Positions 6,821 to 14,150 are shown, counted from the stretch's first letter. The stretch is 21,420 nucleotides of DNA from DASUFE01 sp036274675 (GCA_036274675.1 DASUFE010000130.1:1-21420), one strand, 5' to 3'. Notes: generated by a model not told the origin, from the sequence alone. A program made the numbers and translations.

Positions 6821-9021
6821 GCACACCCCAGATTATATCCAGCAACAAACCTGCACAAACCCCCATTACGACCACGCCCGACGTCACCGTGGAAACCCGC
6901 CCGGACGGCGTGGCGGTGCTCAACATCGACGTTCCCGGCGAACGCATGAACATTCTGGGCGAAAGTTTCTTCCCCGCCGCCCAGGCGGCGCTGGATGAGG
7001 TGGAGCAGAATCCCGCAATCAAGGCGGCCGTGATCATCAGCGGCAAGCCCGATTCCTTCATCGCCGGCGCCGATATCAACATCATCAAGTCCCTGCAGAC
7101 GGTCGAGGAGGCGGCGGGTGTGTGTCGCCTGGGGCATTCGATCATGGATCGCATCGCGGCCAGCAAAAAACCTTATGTGGTCGCGATTCACGGCGTCGCG
7201 CTCGGCGGCGGTTGCGAACTCGCGCTGGCCTGCCATGCGCGTGTCTTGAGCGACGACCCCAAGACCGCGCTCGGGCTGCCCGAAGTAAACCTCGGCGTGC
7301 TGCCCGGGTTCGGCGGCAGCCAGCGTCTGCCGCGGCTGATCGGCGTTGCGTCCGCGCTGGATATGATGCTGACCGGCAAGCACATCTATGCGTACAAGGC
7401 GCGCAGCCTCGGCCTCGCCGACGAGGTGGTGTACAAGCCGATCCTGCTGCAGGTGGCCGTCAAGATCGCGCTCGACCTGGTGAAGGGTCTCAGCCCACGC
7501 AAGAAAAAACCCTGGACCTGGTATCTGTCGCCGAAAGGTCTGCAGAGCCTGGTTCTGGAACGAAACCCCTTCGGACGCAGGCTCGTGCTCAGCCAGGCGC
7601 GCAAGCAGGTGTATGCGAAGACGCGCGGTAATTATCCGGCCCCCGAGAAGATCATCGAGGTGGTGGAATACGGCATGGGCGTCGGCATGACTGAGGCATT
7701 GAATCGTGAAATCCGGCGTTTCGCGGAGCTTGCGGTGACGCCGCAGGCGAAGCAGTTGATGAATATTTATTTCGGTCAGACCGCTCTCAAAAAGGAAAGC
7801 TTCGCCGGTCCGGACGTCAAACCGTTGCCGGTGCGCAAACTCGGGATCCTGGGCGGCGGGCTGATGGGCGCGGGCATCGCCATGGTGTCGCTCGACAAGG
7901 CGGGCGCGGACGTGCGGATAAAGGATATCAACGACAAGGGCATCCGCAATTCGATGAAGCACGCCTATGAGTATTATCAGGACAGGGTGCGCAAGCGCAT
8001 CCTGCAACCCACCGAAGCGGCGCAGCGCCTGAACCGTTTCACCGGCGCCCTGGATTATTCCGGCTTCAAGTCAGTGGACCTCGTGATCGAGGCGGTATTC
8101 GAGGATCTGAAGCTCAAGCGGCAGATGGTGAGCGATATCGAGACGCTCGGCAACGTTAAAACCGTCTTCGCCACCAACACCTCGTCCATCCCCATCAAGG
8201 ATATCGCGCAGGGCGCCATGCGGCCCGAGCGCATCATCGGCATGCATTATTTCTCGCCCGTCGAGAAGATGCCGCTGCTGGAGATCATCCGGCATTCAGG
8301 GACTTCGGATGAAACCATCGCCACCGCCGTGGCTTTCGGCAAGCAGCAGGGCAAGACTGTGATCGTGGTGAAGGACGTGCCTGGATTTTATATCAACCGT
8401 ATCCTGTTCCCCTATATTAATGAGGCCGGGTATCTGGCGATGGAAGGCGTTCCGATCGACGCGATCGACTCCGCGCTCACGAACTGGGGCATGCCGGTGG
8501 GTCCCTTCAAGCTGATGGACGAAGTGGGACTCGACGTGGGCGTCAAGGTGCAGCATATACTGGCGCAGGCTTACGGCAAGCGCATGCAGGCTTCCGAGAT
8601 GGTGGACAAACTGATCGCGGACCAGCGCCTTGGCAAGAAAGTGAAGAAAGGCTTCTACGATTATAAGTCCGGGGGCAGACAGGTCGATGCCTCGGTGTAC
8701 ACGCTGCTCGGCATCAAGCCGGACAAGAGCCTGCCGGCCCAGGAGATCGCCGAACGCTGCATGCTGCCGCTGCTGAATGAGGCCGCGCTGTGCCTGGACG
8801 AACAGGTGATCACCTCCACCCGCGACGGCGATATCGGCACCGTGTTCGGCATCGGCTTCCCGCCGTTTCGCGGCGGCCCGTTCCGCTACATGGACGGCCT
8901 CGGCGCCGGCGCCATCGTAACCAGGCTCAAGCATTACCAGCAAGCTTTCGGCGAACGTTTCCAGCCGGCGCCGAACCTCGAAAAAATGGCGCAGGCGAAC
9001 GGAAGATTTTATAAAGACTAG
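6817..9021 (+). CDS. fadJ: multifunctional enoyl-CoA hydratase / 3-hydroxyacyl-CoA dehydrogenase (FadJ/FadB alpha subunit)
   Basis: This 734-residue two-part enzyme performs the hydration and NAD-dependent oxidation steps of beta-oxidation. The crotonase half (about residues 25-215) has the oxyanion-hole segments FIAGADINII and ALGGGCELALA, with the acid-base glutamates E134 and E156 (LGLPEVNLG). The dehydrogenase half begins near residue 340 with the Rossmann loop LGILGGGLMGAGIA. It continues through NTSSIPIKDIA and the catalytic-histidine block GMHYFSPVEKMPLLE (H477), and ends with the second C-terminal helical repeat containing GIGFPPFRGGPFRYMDGLG. The order hydratase then dehydrogenase, and the gene order thiolase then alpha subunit, both match fadI-fadJ. 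The ATGA overlap with fadI gives the start. A TCTCGC-type repeat begins 7 bases after its stop. Confidence 0.95.
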   Translation: MSTPQIISSNKPAQTPITTTPDVTVETRPDGVAVLNIDVPGERMNILGESFFPAAQAALDEVEQNPAIKAAVIISGKPDSFIAGADINIIKSLQTVEEAAGVCRLGHSIMDRIAASKKPYVVAIHGVALGGGCELALACHARVLSDDPKTALGLPEVNLGVLPGFGGSQRLPRLIGVASALDMMLTGKHIYAYKARSLGLADEVVYKPILLQVAVKIALDLVKGLSPRKKKPWTWYLSPKGLQSLVLERNPFGRRLVLSQARKQVYAKTRGNYPAPEKIIEVVEYGMGVGMTEALNREIRRFAELAVTPQAKQLMNIYFGQTALKKESFAGPDVKPLPVRKLGILGGGLMGAGIAMVSLDKAGADVRIKDINDKGIRNSMKHAYEYYQDRVRKRILQPTEAAQRLNRFTGALDYSGFKSVDLVIEAVFEDLKLKRQMVSDIETLGNVKTVFATNTSSIPIKDIAQGAMRPERIIGMHYFSPVEKMPLLEIIRHSGTSDETIATAVAFGKQQGKTVIVVKDVPGFYINRILFPYINEAGYLAMEGVPIDAIDSALTNWGMPVGPFKLMDEVGLDVGVKVQHILAQAYGKRMQASEMVDKLIADQRLGKKVKKGFYDYKSGGRQVDASVYTLLGIKPDKSLPAQEIAERCMLPLLNEAALCLDEQVITSTRDGDIGTVFGIGFPPFRGGPFRYMDGLGAGAIVTRLKHYQQAFGERFQPAPNLEKMAQANGRFYKD

Positions 9022-9027
9022 GAAGAC

Positions 9028-9073
9028 CTCTCGCAGAGAACGCCGAGGATAAAAATCTCGCCAAGACGCAAAG
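9028..9073 (+). repeat. TCTCGC-family repeat, copy i
   Basis: CTCTCGCAGAGAACGCCGAG followed by a spacer and TCTCGCCAAGACGCAAAG lies directly after the fadJ stop. It resembles the widespread intergenic motif of TCTCGC, GAG and CGC(A/G)GAG blocks, of which five further degenerate copies occur in this window. Confidence 0.55.
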
Positions 9074-9099
9074 CTAAAGAATAATTCTTAAACAAGCTG

Positions 9100-9136
9100 T
9101 CTCCCTTCGTACCGAAGGGAGATGGCCGAAAGGCCA
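9100..9136 (+). repeat. twin-hairpin intergenic repeat
   Basis: TCTCCCTTCG (9100-9109) and CGAAGGGAGA (9113-9122) form a perfect 10-bp stem with a three-base loop. They are followed at once by TGGCC-GAAA-GGCCA (9123-9136), a second stem with a GNRA-type tetraloop. Paired hairpins of this layout followed by GAGGGATGAGAG are a common intergenic repeat in proteobacteria (from memory). No T-run follows, so a classical terminator is unlikely; it may protect the fadJ mRNA 3' end. Confidence 0.6.
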
Positions 9137-9177
9137 GAGGGATGAGAGATAGGGGTTTCCTCCAAATGAGGATATAT

Positions 9178-9388
9178 GTGAAGAGGATTTTATTCCCGCT
9201 TCGTGGCTTTGTCCTTTTACTGTTAATAATTGCCCAACCTGCATTCCCCCACCCCCGGCCGCACAAACGCGGAGGGCTGCCATAACAACCGCAAGACCGG
9301 CATATACCATTGCCATAACACCGGTTCCGATTCCGCCGGTTTCGGCTCCAGGACCGAAATAATCCCGCCGGTCGCTCGCCGGTTGTGA
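9178..9388 (+). pseudogene. frameshifted gene for a small secreted CH/YHCH-motif protein
   Basis: A GTG at 9178, preceded by GAGG at 9168-9171 (spacing 6), begins a convincing signal peptide, MKRILFPLRGFVLLLLIIAQ followed by PAFPHP. That frame stops at 9283-9285 after 35 codons. In the +1-shifted frame the sequence continues as TNAEGCHNNRKTGIYHCHNT and stops at 9386-9388. The GCHNNRKTG-YHCH motif is one I know from small secreted proteins whose signal peptide is likewise followed by HPG and then the CH motif. Removing one C from the C5 run at 9252-9256 joins the two parts as PHPGRTNAEGCHNN, about 69 residues in total. The break is therefore a single-base insertion in a homopolymer: a real recent mutation, phase variation, or a sequencing error. 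The biochemical role of the motif is not established; metal binding is plausible from its Cys and His content. Confidence 0.65.
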
Positions 9389-9410
9389 GTGGCGGCCGTA
9401 TTGTTATGAT
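9383..9410 (+). promoter_or_regulatory. candidate sigma70 promoter for the CMD-arsS pair
   Basis: TTGTGA at 9383-9388 and TATGAT at 9405-9410 are spaced by 16 bases, about 100 bases before the CMD start codon. The -10 is a good match. Nothing upstream was recognised as an ArsR operator. Confidence 0.4.
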
Positions 9411-9517
9411 TTAACTTCAACGACGGCGTGCCGTGTGAAAGGATTTGCGGTCATCACGATGGCATTGATCCAGAATGCCTGGAAAGATATTCGATCAAAC
9501 ATTTTAAGGAGTACTTT

Positions 9518-9850
9518 ATGGATACCTATTACAAACCTGAGGATTTAAAGAAGTTCGGCCAGGTCGGCGAATTCCAGAAGGAGCTCGCCGATAAGTTCTT
9601 CGCGTATTACGCCGATGTGTTCAAGGAAGGCGCGCTGACGGCGCGCGAAAAATCCCTTATAGCGCTGGCGGTTTCGCATGCCGTCCAGTGCCCGTACTGC
9701 ATCGATGCCTATAGCCATGACACGCTGCAGAAGGGCTGCACGGAGGAGCAGCTGATGGAGGCCGTGCATGTGGCGGCGGCGATCCGCGGCGGCGCCTCGC
9801 TGGTGCACGGGGTACAGATGATGAATCACGCCAAGAAAGTGATGATGTAA
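9518..9850 (+). CDS. carboxymuconolactone decarboxylase (CMD/AhpD-like) protein, arsenosugar-cluster type
   Basis: The protein has 110 residues. It has the CMD fold signature, with the redox pair C58-PY-C61 and a nearby H67 in AVQCPYCIDAYSHD, and the C-terminal helix VHVAAAIRGGASLVHG. This small AhpD-like type is known as the partner of the arsenosugar radical SAM enzyme ArsS, where homologues are often selenoproteins. Here both active residues are plain cysteines with no in-frame TGA. The ATG at 9518 has a textbook AAGGAG at 9506-9511; the longer frame back to 9428 is not needed. Its stop (TAA 9848-9850) overlaps the arsS ATG by one base, so the two are coupled. Its exact reaction is unknown; a thiol-redox role that supports ArsS is inference. 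Confidence 0.88.
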   Translation: MDTYYKPEDLKKFGQVGEFQKELADKFFAYYADVFKEGALTAREKSLIALAVSHAVQCPYCIDAYSHDTLQKGCTEEQLMEAVHVAAAIRGGASLVHGVQMMNHAKKVMM

Positions 9851-10881
9851 TGAAATCGCTCAAGGCCCAGGGGCATGAGTACGCGGTCAGCCTGGCCCAG
9901 CTCAAAAAGCTGAACGAGCGGGATTTGCCGCGCTTCGCGGACAAGCTCGCGGTCGCGCAACTGTACCCCCTGAAGCCGACCCGCATCGAAATCCTGCAGG
10001 TGAACGTCGGCAAGCTTTGCAACCAGACCTGCAGGCACTGCCATGTGGATGCGGGACCGGATCGAAGCGAAATCATGACGCGCGAGACGATGGAGCAGTG
10101 CCTGGACCTGCTGGCGAAGCATGATATCCCGGTGCTCGATATCACCGGCGGCGCCCCGGAGCTGAATCCCGACTTTCGCTGGTTCGTAGAGGCGGCGGCG
10201 GGATTGGGCAAGCGCATAATCGATCGCTGCAACCTCACAATTATCCTGGCGAACAAAAGCTACCATGACCTCCCGCGGTTCTTCGCCAAACACAAAGTGG
10301 AAGTGGTGTCCTCGCTGCCGCATTACACCGCGGTCCGCACCGATCGCCAGCGCGGCGAGGGCGTATTCGAGAAATCCATCGAGGCCCTGCGCAGGCTTAA
10401 TTCGGCGGGGTACGGAAAGGACGGTACAGGCTTGAAGCTGAACCTGGTGTACAACCCGACGGGCGCGATCCTGCCGGGGTCGCAGCAGGAACTGGAGGCC
10501 GATTACAAACGTGAGCTGAAAAACAAATACGGTGTCGAATTCAACAATCTGTATGTGATCACCAACATGCCGATCAGCCGCTTTCTGGATTATCTCGTGA
10601 CCAGCGGCAATTACGAGGAATACATGCGTCAGTTGATCGACGCTTTCAATCCGGTCGCCGCGGCAGCCGTGATGTGCCGCAATACGCTGTCGGTCGGCTG
10701 GGACGGCTGGTTGTACGACTGCGACTTCAACCAGATGCTGGATATGAAGGTGAGCGGCAAGTCGAGGCATGTCTCGGATTTCGATTTCGAGGCCTTGAGC
10801 GAGCGCGATATCATCGTCAACCAGCATTGTTACGGCTGCACCGCCGGGCCGGGATCCAGCTGCGGCGGGCAGACGGCATGA
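9850..10881 (+). CDS. arsS: arsenosugar biosynthesis radical SAM protein ArsS
   Basis: This 343-residue radical SAM enzyme has the iron-sulfur cluster motif CNQTCRHCHVDAGP (C57, C61, C64), followed by LDITGGAPELNPDFR, the glycine-rich SAM-binding block. The C-terminal domain is cysteine-rich: MCRNTLSVGWDGWLYDCDFNQ, then HCYGCTAGPGSSCGG with C327, C330 and C338. That tail is the hallmark of the ArsS group (TIGR04167 type). By family knowledge, ArsS acts after the arsenite methyltransferase ArsM, joining a SAM-derived deoxyadenosyl group to dimethylarsenic to give the precursor of oxo-arsenosugars. No arsM, arsR or arsenite transporter is found in this window. A MITE-like element begins 9 bases after the stop. 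Confidence 0.9.
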   Translation: MKSLKAQGHEYAVSLAQLKKLNERDLPRFADKLAVAQLYPLKPTRIEILQVNVGKLCNQTCRHCHVDAGPDRSEIMTRETMEQCLDLLAKHDIPVLDITGGAPELNPDFRWFVEAAAGLGKRIIDRCNLTIILANKSYHDLPRFFAKHKVEVVSSLPHYTAVRTDRQRGEGVFEKSIEALRRLNSAGYGKDGTGLKLNLVYNPTGAILPGSQQELEADYKRELKNKYGVEFNNLYVITNMPISRFLDYLVTSGNYEEYMRQLIDAFNPVAAAAVMCRNTLSVGWDGWLYDCDFNQMLDMKVSGKSRHVSDFDFEALSERDIIVNQHCYGCTAGPGSSCGGQTA

Positions 10882-10889
10882 GAATTAAT

Positions 10890-11007
10890 TTCATCCCCCT
10901 TCTAGTTTTACGCAGGCTTCGCCCGGCGCGTCTGAGGATCCTGCTCACAGATTCCAGTGTCACGGCTCAGAGACCCGGGACCGGGATGGCGCAGCCAGGG
11001 GGATGAA
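10890..11007. repeat. MITE-like element, copy d (118 bp)
   Basis: TTCATCCCCCT at 10890-10900 and AGGGGGATGAA at 10997-11007 are perfect 11-bp inverted ends. The interior contains the family core on the minus strand (TTTTACGCAGGCTTCGCCCG near 10906) and a block GTGTCACGGCTCAGAGACCC that closely matches the element after folA at 2789-2949. It has no coding capacity. It starts 9 bases after the arsS stop. Confidence 0.7.
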
Positions 11008-11140
11008 GTAACCAGACCCACATTTAAGGGATTTCTCCCGGAGAAGGGTGACCGGGGTAAAAATAATCCCCGCCGGGCGCGCCTGGGCGCCAAAGTAAAA
11101 TTAGAATATGTTTCTGAGCAGGTTCATGGAGAGCCCGGGA

Positions 11141-11506
11141 ATGAAACCGTTAAAACTGCTGCTTGTCGGGATAGTGCTGTTTATACCCGCCCCGGTCTTT
11201 GCGGTGCAGGTGGAGATCTGCAACCAATCTCGGTTTCTGCTGGAAGTCACCGAGGGCAGCAAGTTGCTGGCCGACGCCGAGGCCGGTCAATGCCTGGAAC
11301 TGGAGATCAGGGAAAGGGAAAAATGGCTGATCAACTTCGGAATGACCCGCTATATGTATCATTTTTTACATCTGAACGACTGCGCGCAGGACGGCAAGGC
11401 GAAATTGATCGCCACCGACGACGGCAGGCTTTATTGCAACTCCCAAGACCAGGCGCAACCCAAAGGGTTTCCCATGGAAGTCATGCAGAAGATCGATCTG
11501 ATCTGA
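11141..11506 (+). CDS. small exported protein, unknown function
   Basis: The protein has 121 residues. MKPLKLLLVGIVLFIPAPVF followed by AVQ is a clear Sec signal peptide (basic start, hydrophobic core, AxA-like site near residues 21-23). The mature part of about 98 residues has three or four cysteines (ICNQS, GQCLEL, LNDCAQD, LYCNSQD), which could form two disulfides. No family is recognised. The start ATG 11141 is chosen because it begins the signal peptide and has GGAG at 11128-11131. In-frame ATGs at 11108 and 11126 are possible but would put extra residues before the basic region. It ends 16 bases before the dienelactone hydrolase, so the two may form an operon. Confidence 0.75.
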   Translation: MKPLKLLLVGIVLFIPAPVFAVQVEICNQSRFLLEVTEGSKLLADAEAGQCLELEIREREKWLINFGMTRYMYHFLHLNDCAQDGKAKLIATDDGRLYCNSQDQAQPKGFPMEVMQKIDLI

Positions 11507-11522
11507 GCGGAGGGAGCCACCG

Positions 11523-12413
11523 ATGAAAAAACTCAGGCCCGGCGATCTGGATCGCGAAGTCTATGAGCTTTATGACCGGTATGTGCATCACGATATCGGC
11601 CGCCGCGAGTTTCTGAGCCGCCTCTCGAAGTACACTGTGACAGGATTGACGGCCGCGGCGATTTTTGAATTCCTTGCGCCCGACTATGCGCGCGCGCAAC
11701 AGGTCAAACCCGACGATCCTCGCCTGCGGCCGAGATATGTTCCATATTACTCGGCGCGGGGCACGCGCCTGATACGCGCCCTGCTGGCGCATCCGGCGGG
11801 CCACGCTGAGAAAAAACTGCCGGGCGTGGTTGTGGTGCATGAGAACCGCGGCCTCAACCCCTACATTGAGGACGTGACCCGGCGCCTTGCCCTGGCGGGT
11901 TACGTGGCTCTGGGGCCGGATGCGCTGACCCCGTTCGGCGGCTATCCCGGCGATGACGAGAGGGGCCGCGAACTGCAGGCGAAACGCGACCGCTTTGAAA
12001 TGCTGGAAGATTTCGTGGAAGCCTTCAACTACCTCAAGGCGCACCCCTTGTGTACCGGAAAGGTCGGCGTGATCGGTTTCTGTTTCGGCGGCTGGATCGC
12101 CAATATGATGGCGACGCGGTTGCCCGGGCTGGCCGCGGCGGCGCCGTTCTACGGCATGCCGCCGCCGCTTGAAGAGGTGCCGGCGATCCAGGCGCCCTTG
12201 TTGTTGCATTTCGCGGAGAACGATTCCAGGGTCAACGAGGGTTGGCCCGCCTATGAGGATGCGCTCAAGAAAAACGGCAAGAAGTATAAGGCGTATCTTT
12301 ATAAGGGCGCCAATCACGGTTTCCATAACGACACCACGCCACGCTACGATACCGGGGCGGCGGAGCGGGCCTGGCAACGCACCCTCAAGTTCTTCAAAAA
12401 GAATCTGCAATAA
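11523..12413 (+). CDS. dienelactone hydrolase family protein, likely exported
   Basis: This 296-residue alpha/beta hydrolase is of the dienelactone hydrolase (carboxymethylenebutenolidase) family. GVIGFCFGGW at 183-191 holds the cysteine nucleophile C187. FAENDSRV supplies the acid D234 and GANHGFHND the histidine H265. VVVHENRGLNPYIEDV (about 103-118) is the conserved oxyanion and arginine segment of the family. The first 60 residues are an extension: a helical region with IGRREFLSRL, a hydrophobic stretch TGLTAAAIFEFL, then ARAQQ. This resembles a Tat-like signal with RREFL but lacks the full twin-arginine consensus. It matches the YghX-like subgroup. The start has GGAGGGAG just upstream. 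The natural ester or lactone substrate is unknown. Confidence 0.88.
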   Translation: MKKLRPGDLDREVYELYDRYVHHDIGRREFLSRLSKYTVTGLTAAAIFEFLAPDYARAQQVKPDDPRLRPRYVPYYSARGTRLIRALLAHPAGHAEKKLPGVVVVHENRGLNPYIEDVTRRLALAGYVALGPDALTPFGGYPGDDERGRELQAKRDRFEMLEDFVEAFNYLKAHPLCTGKVGVIGFCFGGWIANMMATRLPGLAAAAPFYGMPPPLEEVPAIQAPLLLHFAENDSRVNEGWPAYEDALKKNGKKYKAYLYKGANHGFHNDTTPRYDTGAAERAWQRTLKFFKKNLQ

Positions 12414-12556
12414 GAACACAGCCCTGTCAGGACTTTGTATTCTTATCGCGCCGGGATGTCGGGGAACACTTAAAACCTCTTTCCGGTACGCGCCAAGCCC
12501 GGATATTTTCTGTAAGATGGGGTCCATTCCTCCATAGGCATATGAGCGGGAACCGC

Positions 12557-12922
12557 ATGAAAAAATTGATAACGCTGTTTTTTCTGGTAATCCTGGCCTC
12601 TCCCGGCCATGCCGACCAGTGCACGGAACGTGTGATCAGACTGAACCCTCCCGTATTTCCCAAAACCCTCGAGGAAATCCAGATACTCAAGAAAGAACGC
12701 TATTGCGTTCTCCACGTCGCCTACTCCATCAACATGGATGGTAAAGCGGAAAACATCAATTACATGGCGGAAAAAGAGATATGCAAGCGCTTTAACGTGC
12801 CCGCCATCCGCGCCATCCGCAGCAGCCAGTTCAGCGGTGGAGACTATGTCGAGCTCTGCTTTATCAAGCTGACCCTGGGGCTGGAGAACGGGGAGACAAA
12901 CTGGTCCTACACCTACGACTGA
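12557..12922 (+). CDS. exported TonB-C-terminal-like protein
   Basis: The protein has about 121 residues. MKKLITLFFLVILASPGHA is a signal peptide with cleavage after HA. The mature part reads like a shortened TonB C-terminal domain: a PPVFPKTLEEI opening, CVLHVAYSINMDGKAENINY as the paired strands with the DG turn, then a helix PAIRAIRSSQF and a final strand ELCFIKLTLGLEN. Cysteines at QCTE, YCVL, ICKRF and LCFIK suggest disulfides in the periplasm. There is no transmembrane anchor beyond the signal and no proline-rich spacer, so it is not a working TonB. A start at the in-frame ATG 12542 (MSGNRMKKL) is equally possible; neither has a strong ribosome binding site. The family assignment is by pattern only. 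Confidence 0.65.
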   Translation: MKKLITLFFLVILASPGHADQCTERVIRLNPPVFPKTLEEIQILKKERYCVLHVAYSINMDGKAENINYMAEKEICKRFNVPAIRAIRSSQFSGGDYVELCFIKLTLGLENGETNWSYTYD

Positions 12923-12978
12923 AGGATGATCACCTGAGGGCGCTCCGGCTGCTCGGGGACGGCGAGTGGGCGCAGGCC

Positions 12979-13004
12979 CCGCTGGGCGGAGCCCTGCTTA
13001 GAAA
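12979..13004 (+). repeat. MITE-like repeat core, copy e
   Basis: CCGCTGGGCGGAGCCCTGC followed by TTAGAAAC matches the cores at 2121-2144 (plus) and 2206-2232 (minus) with only a few differences. It lies 57 bases after the stop of the preceding gene. Inverted ends like those of copies c and d were not found around it. Confidence 0.5.
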
Positions 13005-13018
13005 CATCCCTTATCTGC

Positions 13019-13044
13019 ACTGAGTCGAGAAACTGAGTCGAGAA
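13019..13044 (+). repeat. perfect 13-bp tandem duplication
   Basis: ACTGAGTCGAGAA occurs twice in direct succession (13019-13031 and 13032-13044) in the spacer upstream of the exported protein gene. It may be a slippage product or the two half sites of a binding element. Confidence 0.7.
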
Positions 13045-13199
13045 CGATATCGGCAATGCACTGTTACTGGTATGCCGAGGCAGGCGCACTCGGTATTCCG
13101 AGCGGTATGGTGGTGTCGCCGACCGGGAGAAAGACGCCGGCTGCCGCAGCACCGGGGGATTGCTCCATATTCAGATCGGATCTATGCCGGAGGTTACAA

Positions 13200-13625
13200 A
13201 TGGATATAAAAAGACTGAGCTTGATCGCAAGTCTTCTGATCGTCTGTGTGCCCGCCCAGGCATGCCCAGAGCAGCCGCCCGCACAAAGATTGCAGGAGGC
13301 CATACAGGCCAAAAAGGATCTGGCGCTGGTCGAAGTCGCGGCGGATACTCCGCAAGCGCAGCCCGCCTCGGATTTCGCCATTCTGAAGGTAATCCAGGGC
13401 TGGGGAGCGTCCAAGAGGCGGCATCTGACCTATGCCAGGGAGGAAAGCTCCTGCGGTCCGCTGGAGAAACTGGACATGAGCGGGCGCTACCTGGTGGTGC
13501 TCGAGCTTTACAAGGTGACGGATATATTCGAATACTCCGCCGTGAAAAAACTCCTCAAGCCCCTGGGCGGCCCGGATTACAAATACAACAGGAAGGGCAA
13601 ATTAATCAGAAAGTCCGCCAACTGA
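13200..13625 (+). CDS. small exported protein, unknown function (possibly NTR/TIMP-like)
   Basis: The protein has 141 residues. MDIKRLSLIASLLIVCVPAQ followed by ACPEQ is a signal peptide that leaves a cysteine at or near the mature N-terminus. The mature part contains a strand-rich segment KDLALVEVAAD, FAILKVIQGWG, then SSCGPLEKLDMSGRYLVVLELYK. An N-terminal Cys, a middle 'alkViqGw' strand and CG followed by 'GRYLVVLE' recall bacterial netrin/TIMP-like domains, but this is a weak pattern match. The start is firm: GGAGG at 13189-13193 lies 6 bases before the ATG. An in-frame extension to 13056 exists, but it has no ribosome binding site and would bury the signal peptide. Confidence 0.7.
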   Translation: MDIKRLSLIASLLIVCVPAQACPEQPPAQRLQEAIQAKKDLALVEVAADTPQAQPASDFAILKVIQGWGASKRRHLTYAREESSCGPLEKLDMSGRYLVVLELYKVTDIFEYSAVKKLLKPLGGPDYKYNRKGKLIRKSAN

Positions 13626-13646
13626 GTTCGATGTTTTAAAATTCAG

Positions 13647-13667
13647 TCTCTCGCAGGATACAGAGAA
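13647..13667 (+). repeat. TCTCGC-family repeat, copy ii
   Basis: TCTCTCGCAGGATACAGAGA starts 22 bases after the stop of the preceding gene and shows the same TCTCGC...CAGAGA layout as the copies at 9028 and 14823. Confidence 0.4.
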
Positions 13668-13723
13668 CCCGGGTGTAGTCCAAACAGATCATAAAATTGC
13701 CGATTTCAACAAGGAGCAGGAAT

Positions 13724-14146
13724 GTGAGCGAGCAAAAATACGCAGGCTTCTGGATTCGTGTCGCGGCCGCATTGATCGATACCGTGTTCGTCTTGATGAT
13801 CATCATGCCGCTGCTGCTGGCGATCTACGGTAAGGAGTATCTGACTCCCCAATCGTGGATTCAGGGCGTCTGGGATTTCCTGCTGAACTATATATTCCCC
13901 GCCATCGCCGTGATCGCCTTCTGGACCTATAAATCCGCCACTCCCGGCAAGATGATCCTGAAAATGAAAATCGTCGATGCCGCCACCGGCGGCAAACTTA
14001 CCGCCGGGCAGTCCTTCATACGCTACCTCGGATACTATGTATCGATAATCCCGCTGGGCCTTGGCCTAATCTGGGTCGGCATCGACAGCCGCAAGCAGGG
14101 GTTCCATGACAAGATCGCCGGGACTGTCGTGATAAAGGAAGAATAA
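13724..14146 (+). CDS. RDD family membrane protein
   Basis: This 140-residue integral membrane protein opens with KYAGFWIRVAAALIDTVFVL, the RDD-domain signature region in which an R and a D lie in the first membrane helix. Hydrophobic segments lie at about residues 12-35, 55-70 and 100-118. TPGKMILKMKIVDAATGG and GIDSRKQGFHDKIAGTVVI are the conserved middle and C-terminal parts of the family. The start is GTG at 13724, preceded by AAGGAG at 13711-13716. An upstream TTG frame start at 13697 is rejected because it lies before the Shine-Dalgarno. RDD proteins are poorly characterised; some act in ion transport. A TCTCGC repeat begins 5 bases after the stop. Confidence 0.88.
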   Translation: MSEQKYAGFWIRVAAALIDTVFVLMIIMPLLLAIYGKEYLTPQSWIQGVWDFLLNYIFPAIAVIAFWTYKSATPGKMILKMKIVDAATGGKLTAGQSFIRYLGYYVSIIPLGLGLIWVGIDSRKQGFHDKIAGTVVIKEE

Positions 14147-14150
14147 GATC

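Noticed and set aside
5669..8007. Long minus-strand open frames (385 and 444 codons) opposite fadI and fadJ
   Set aside because: They are antisense by-products of GC-rich coding sequence; the plus-strand frames are full-length recognised enzymes.
10957..11526. 189-codon plus-strand frame over the arsS downstream repeat and the next gene
   Set aside because: It overlaps the better-supported exported protein (signal peptide, ribosome binding site) in another frame and begins inside the MITE-like element.
12913..13152. 79-codon minus-strand frame over the spacer at 13 kb
   Set aside because: It covers the repeat core and the tandem duplication; no start signals or domain are visible.
13056..13199. 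N-terminal extension of the exported protein at 13200
   Set aside because: No ribosome binding site at 13056, and the extension would hide a strong signal peptide that starts at a well-supported ATG.
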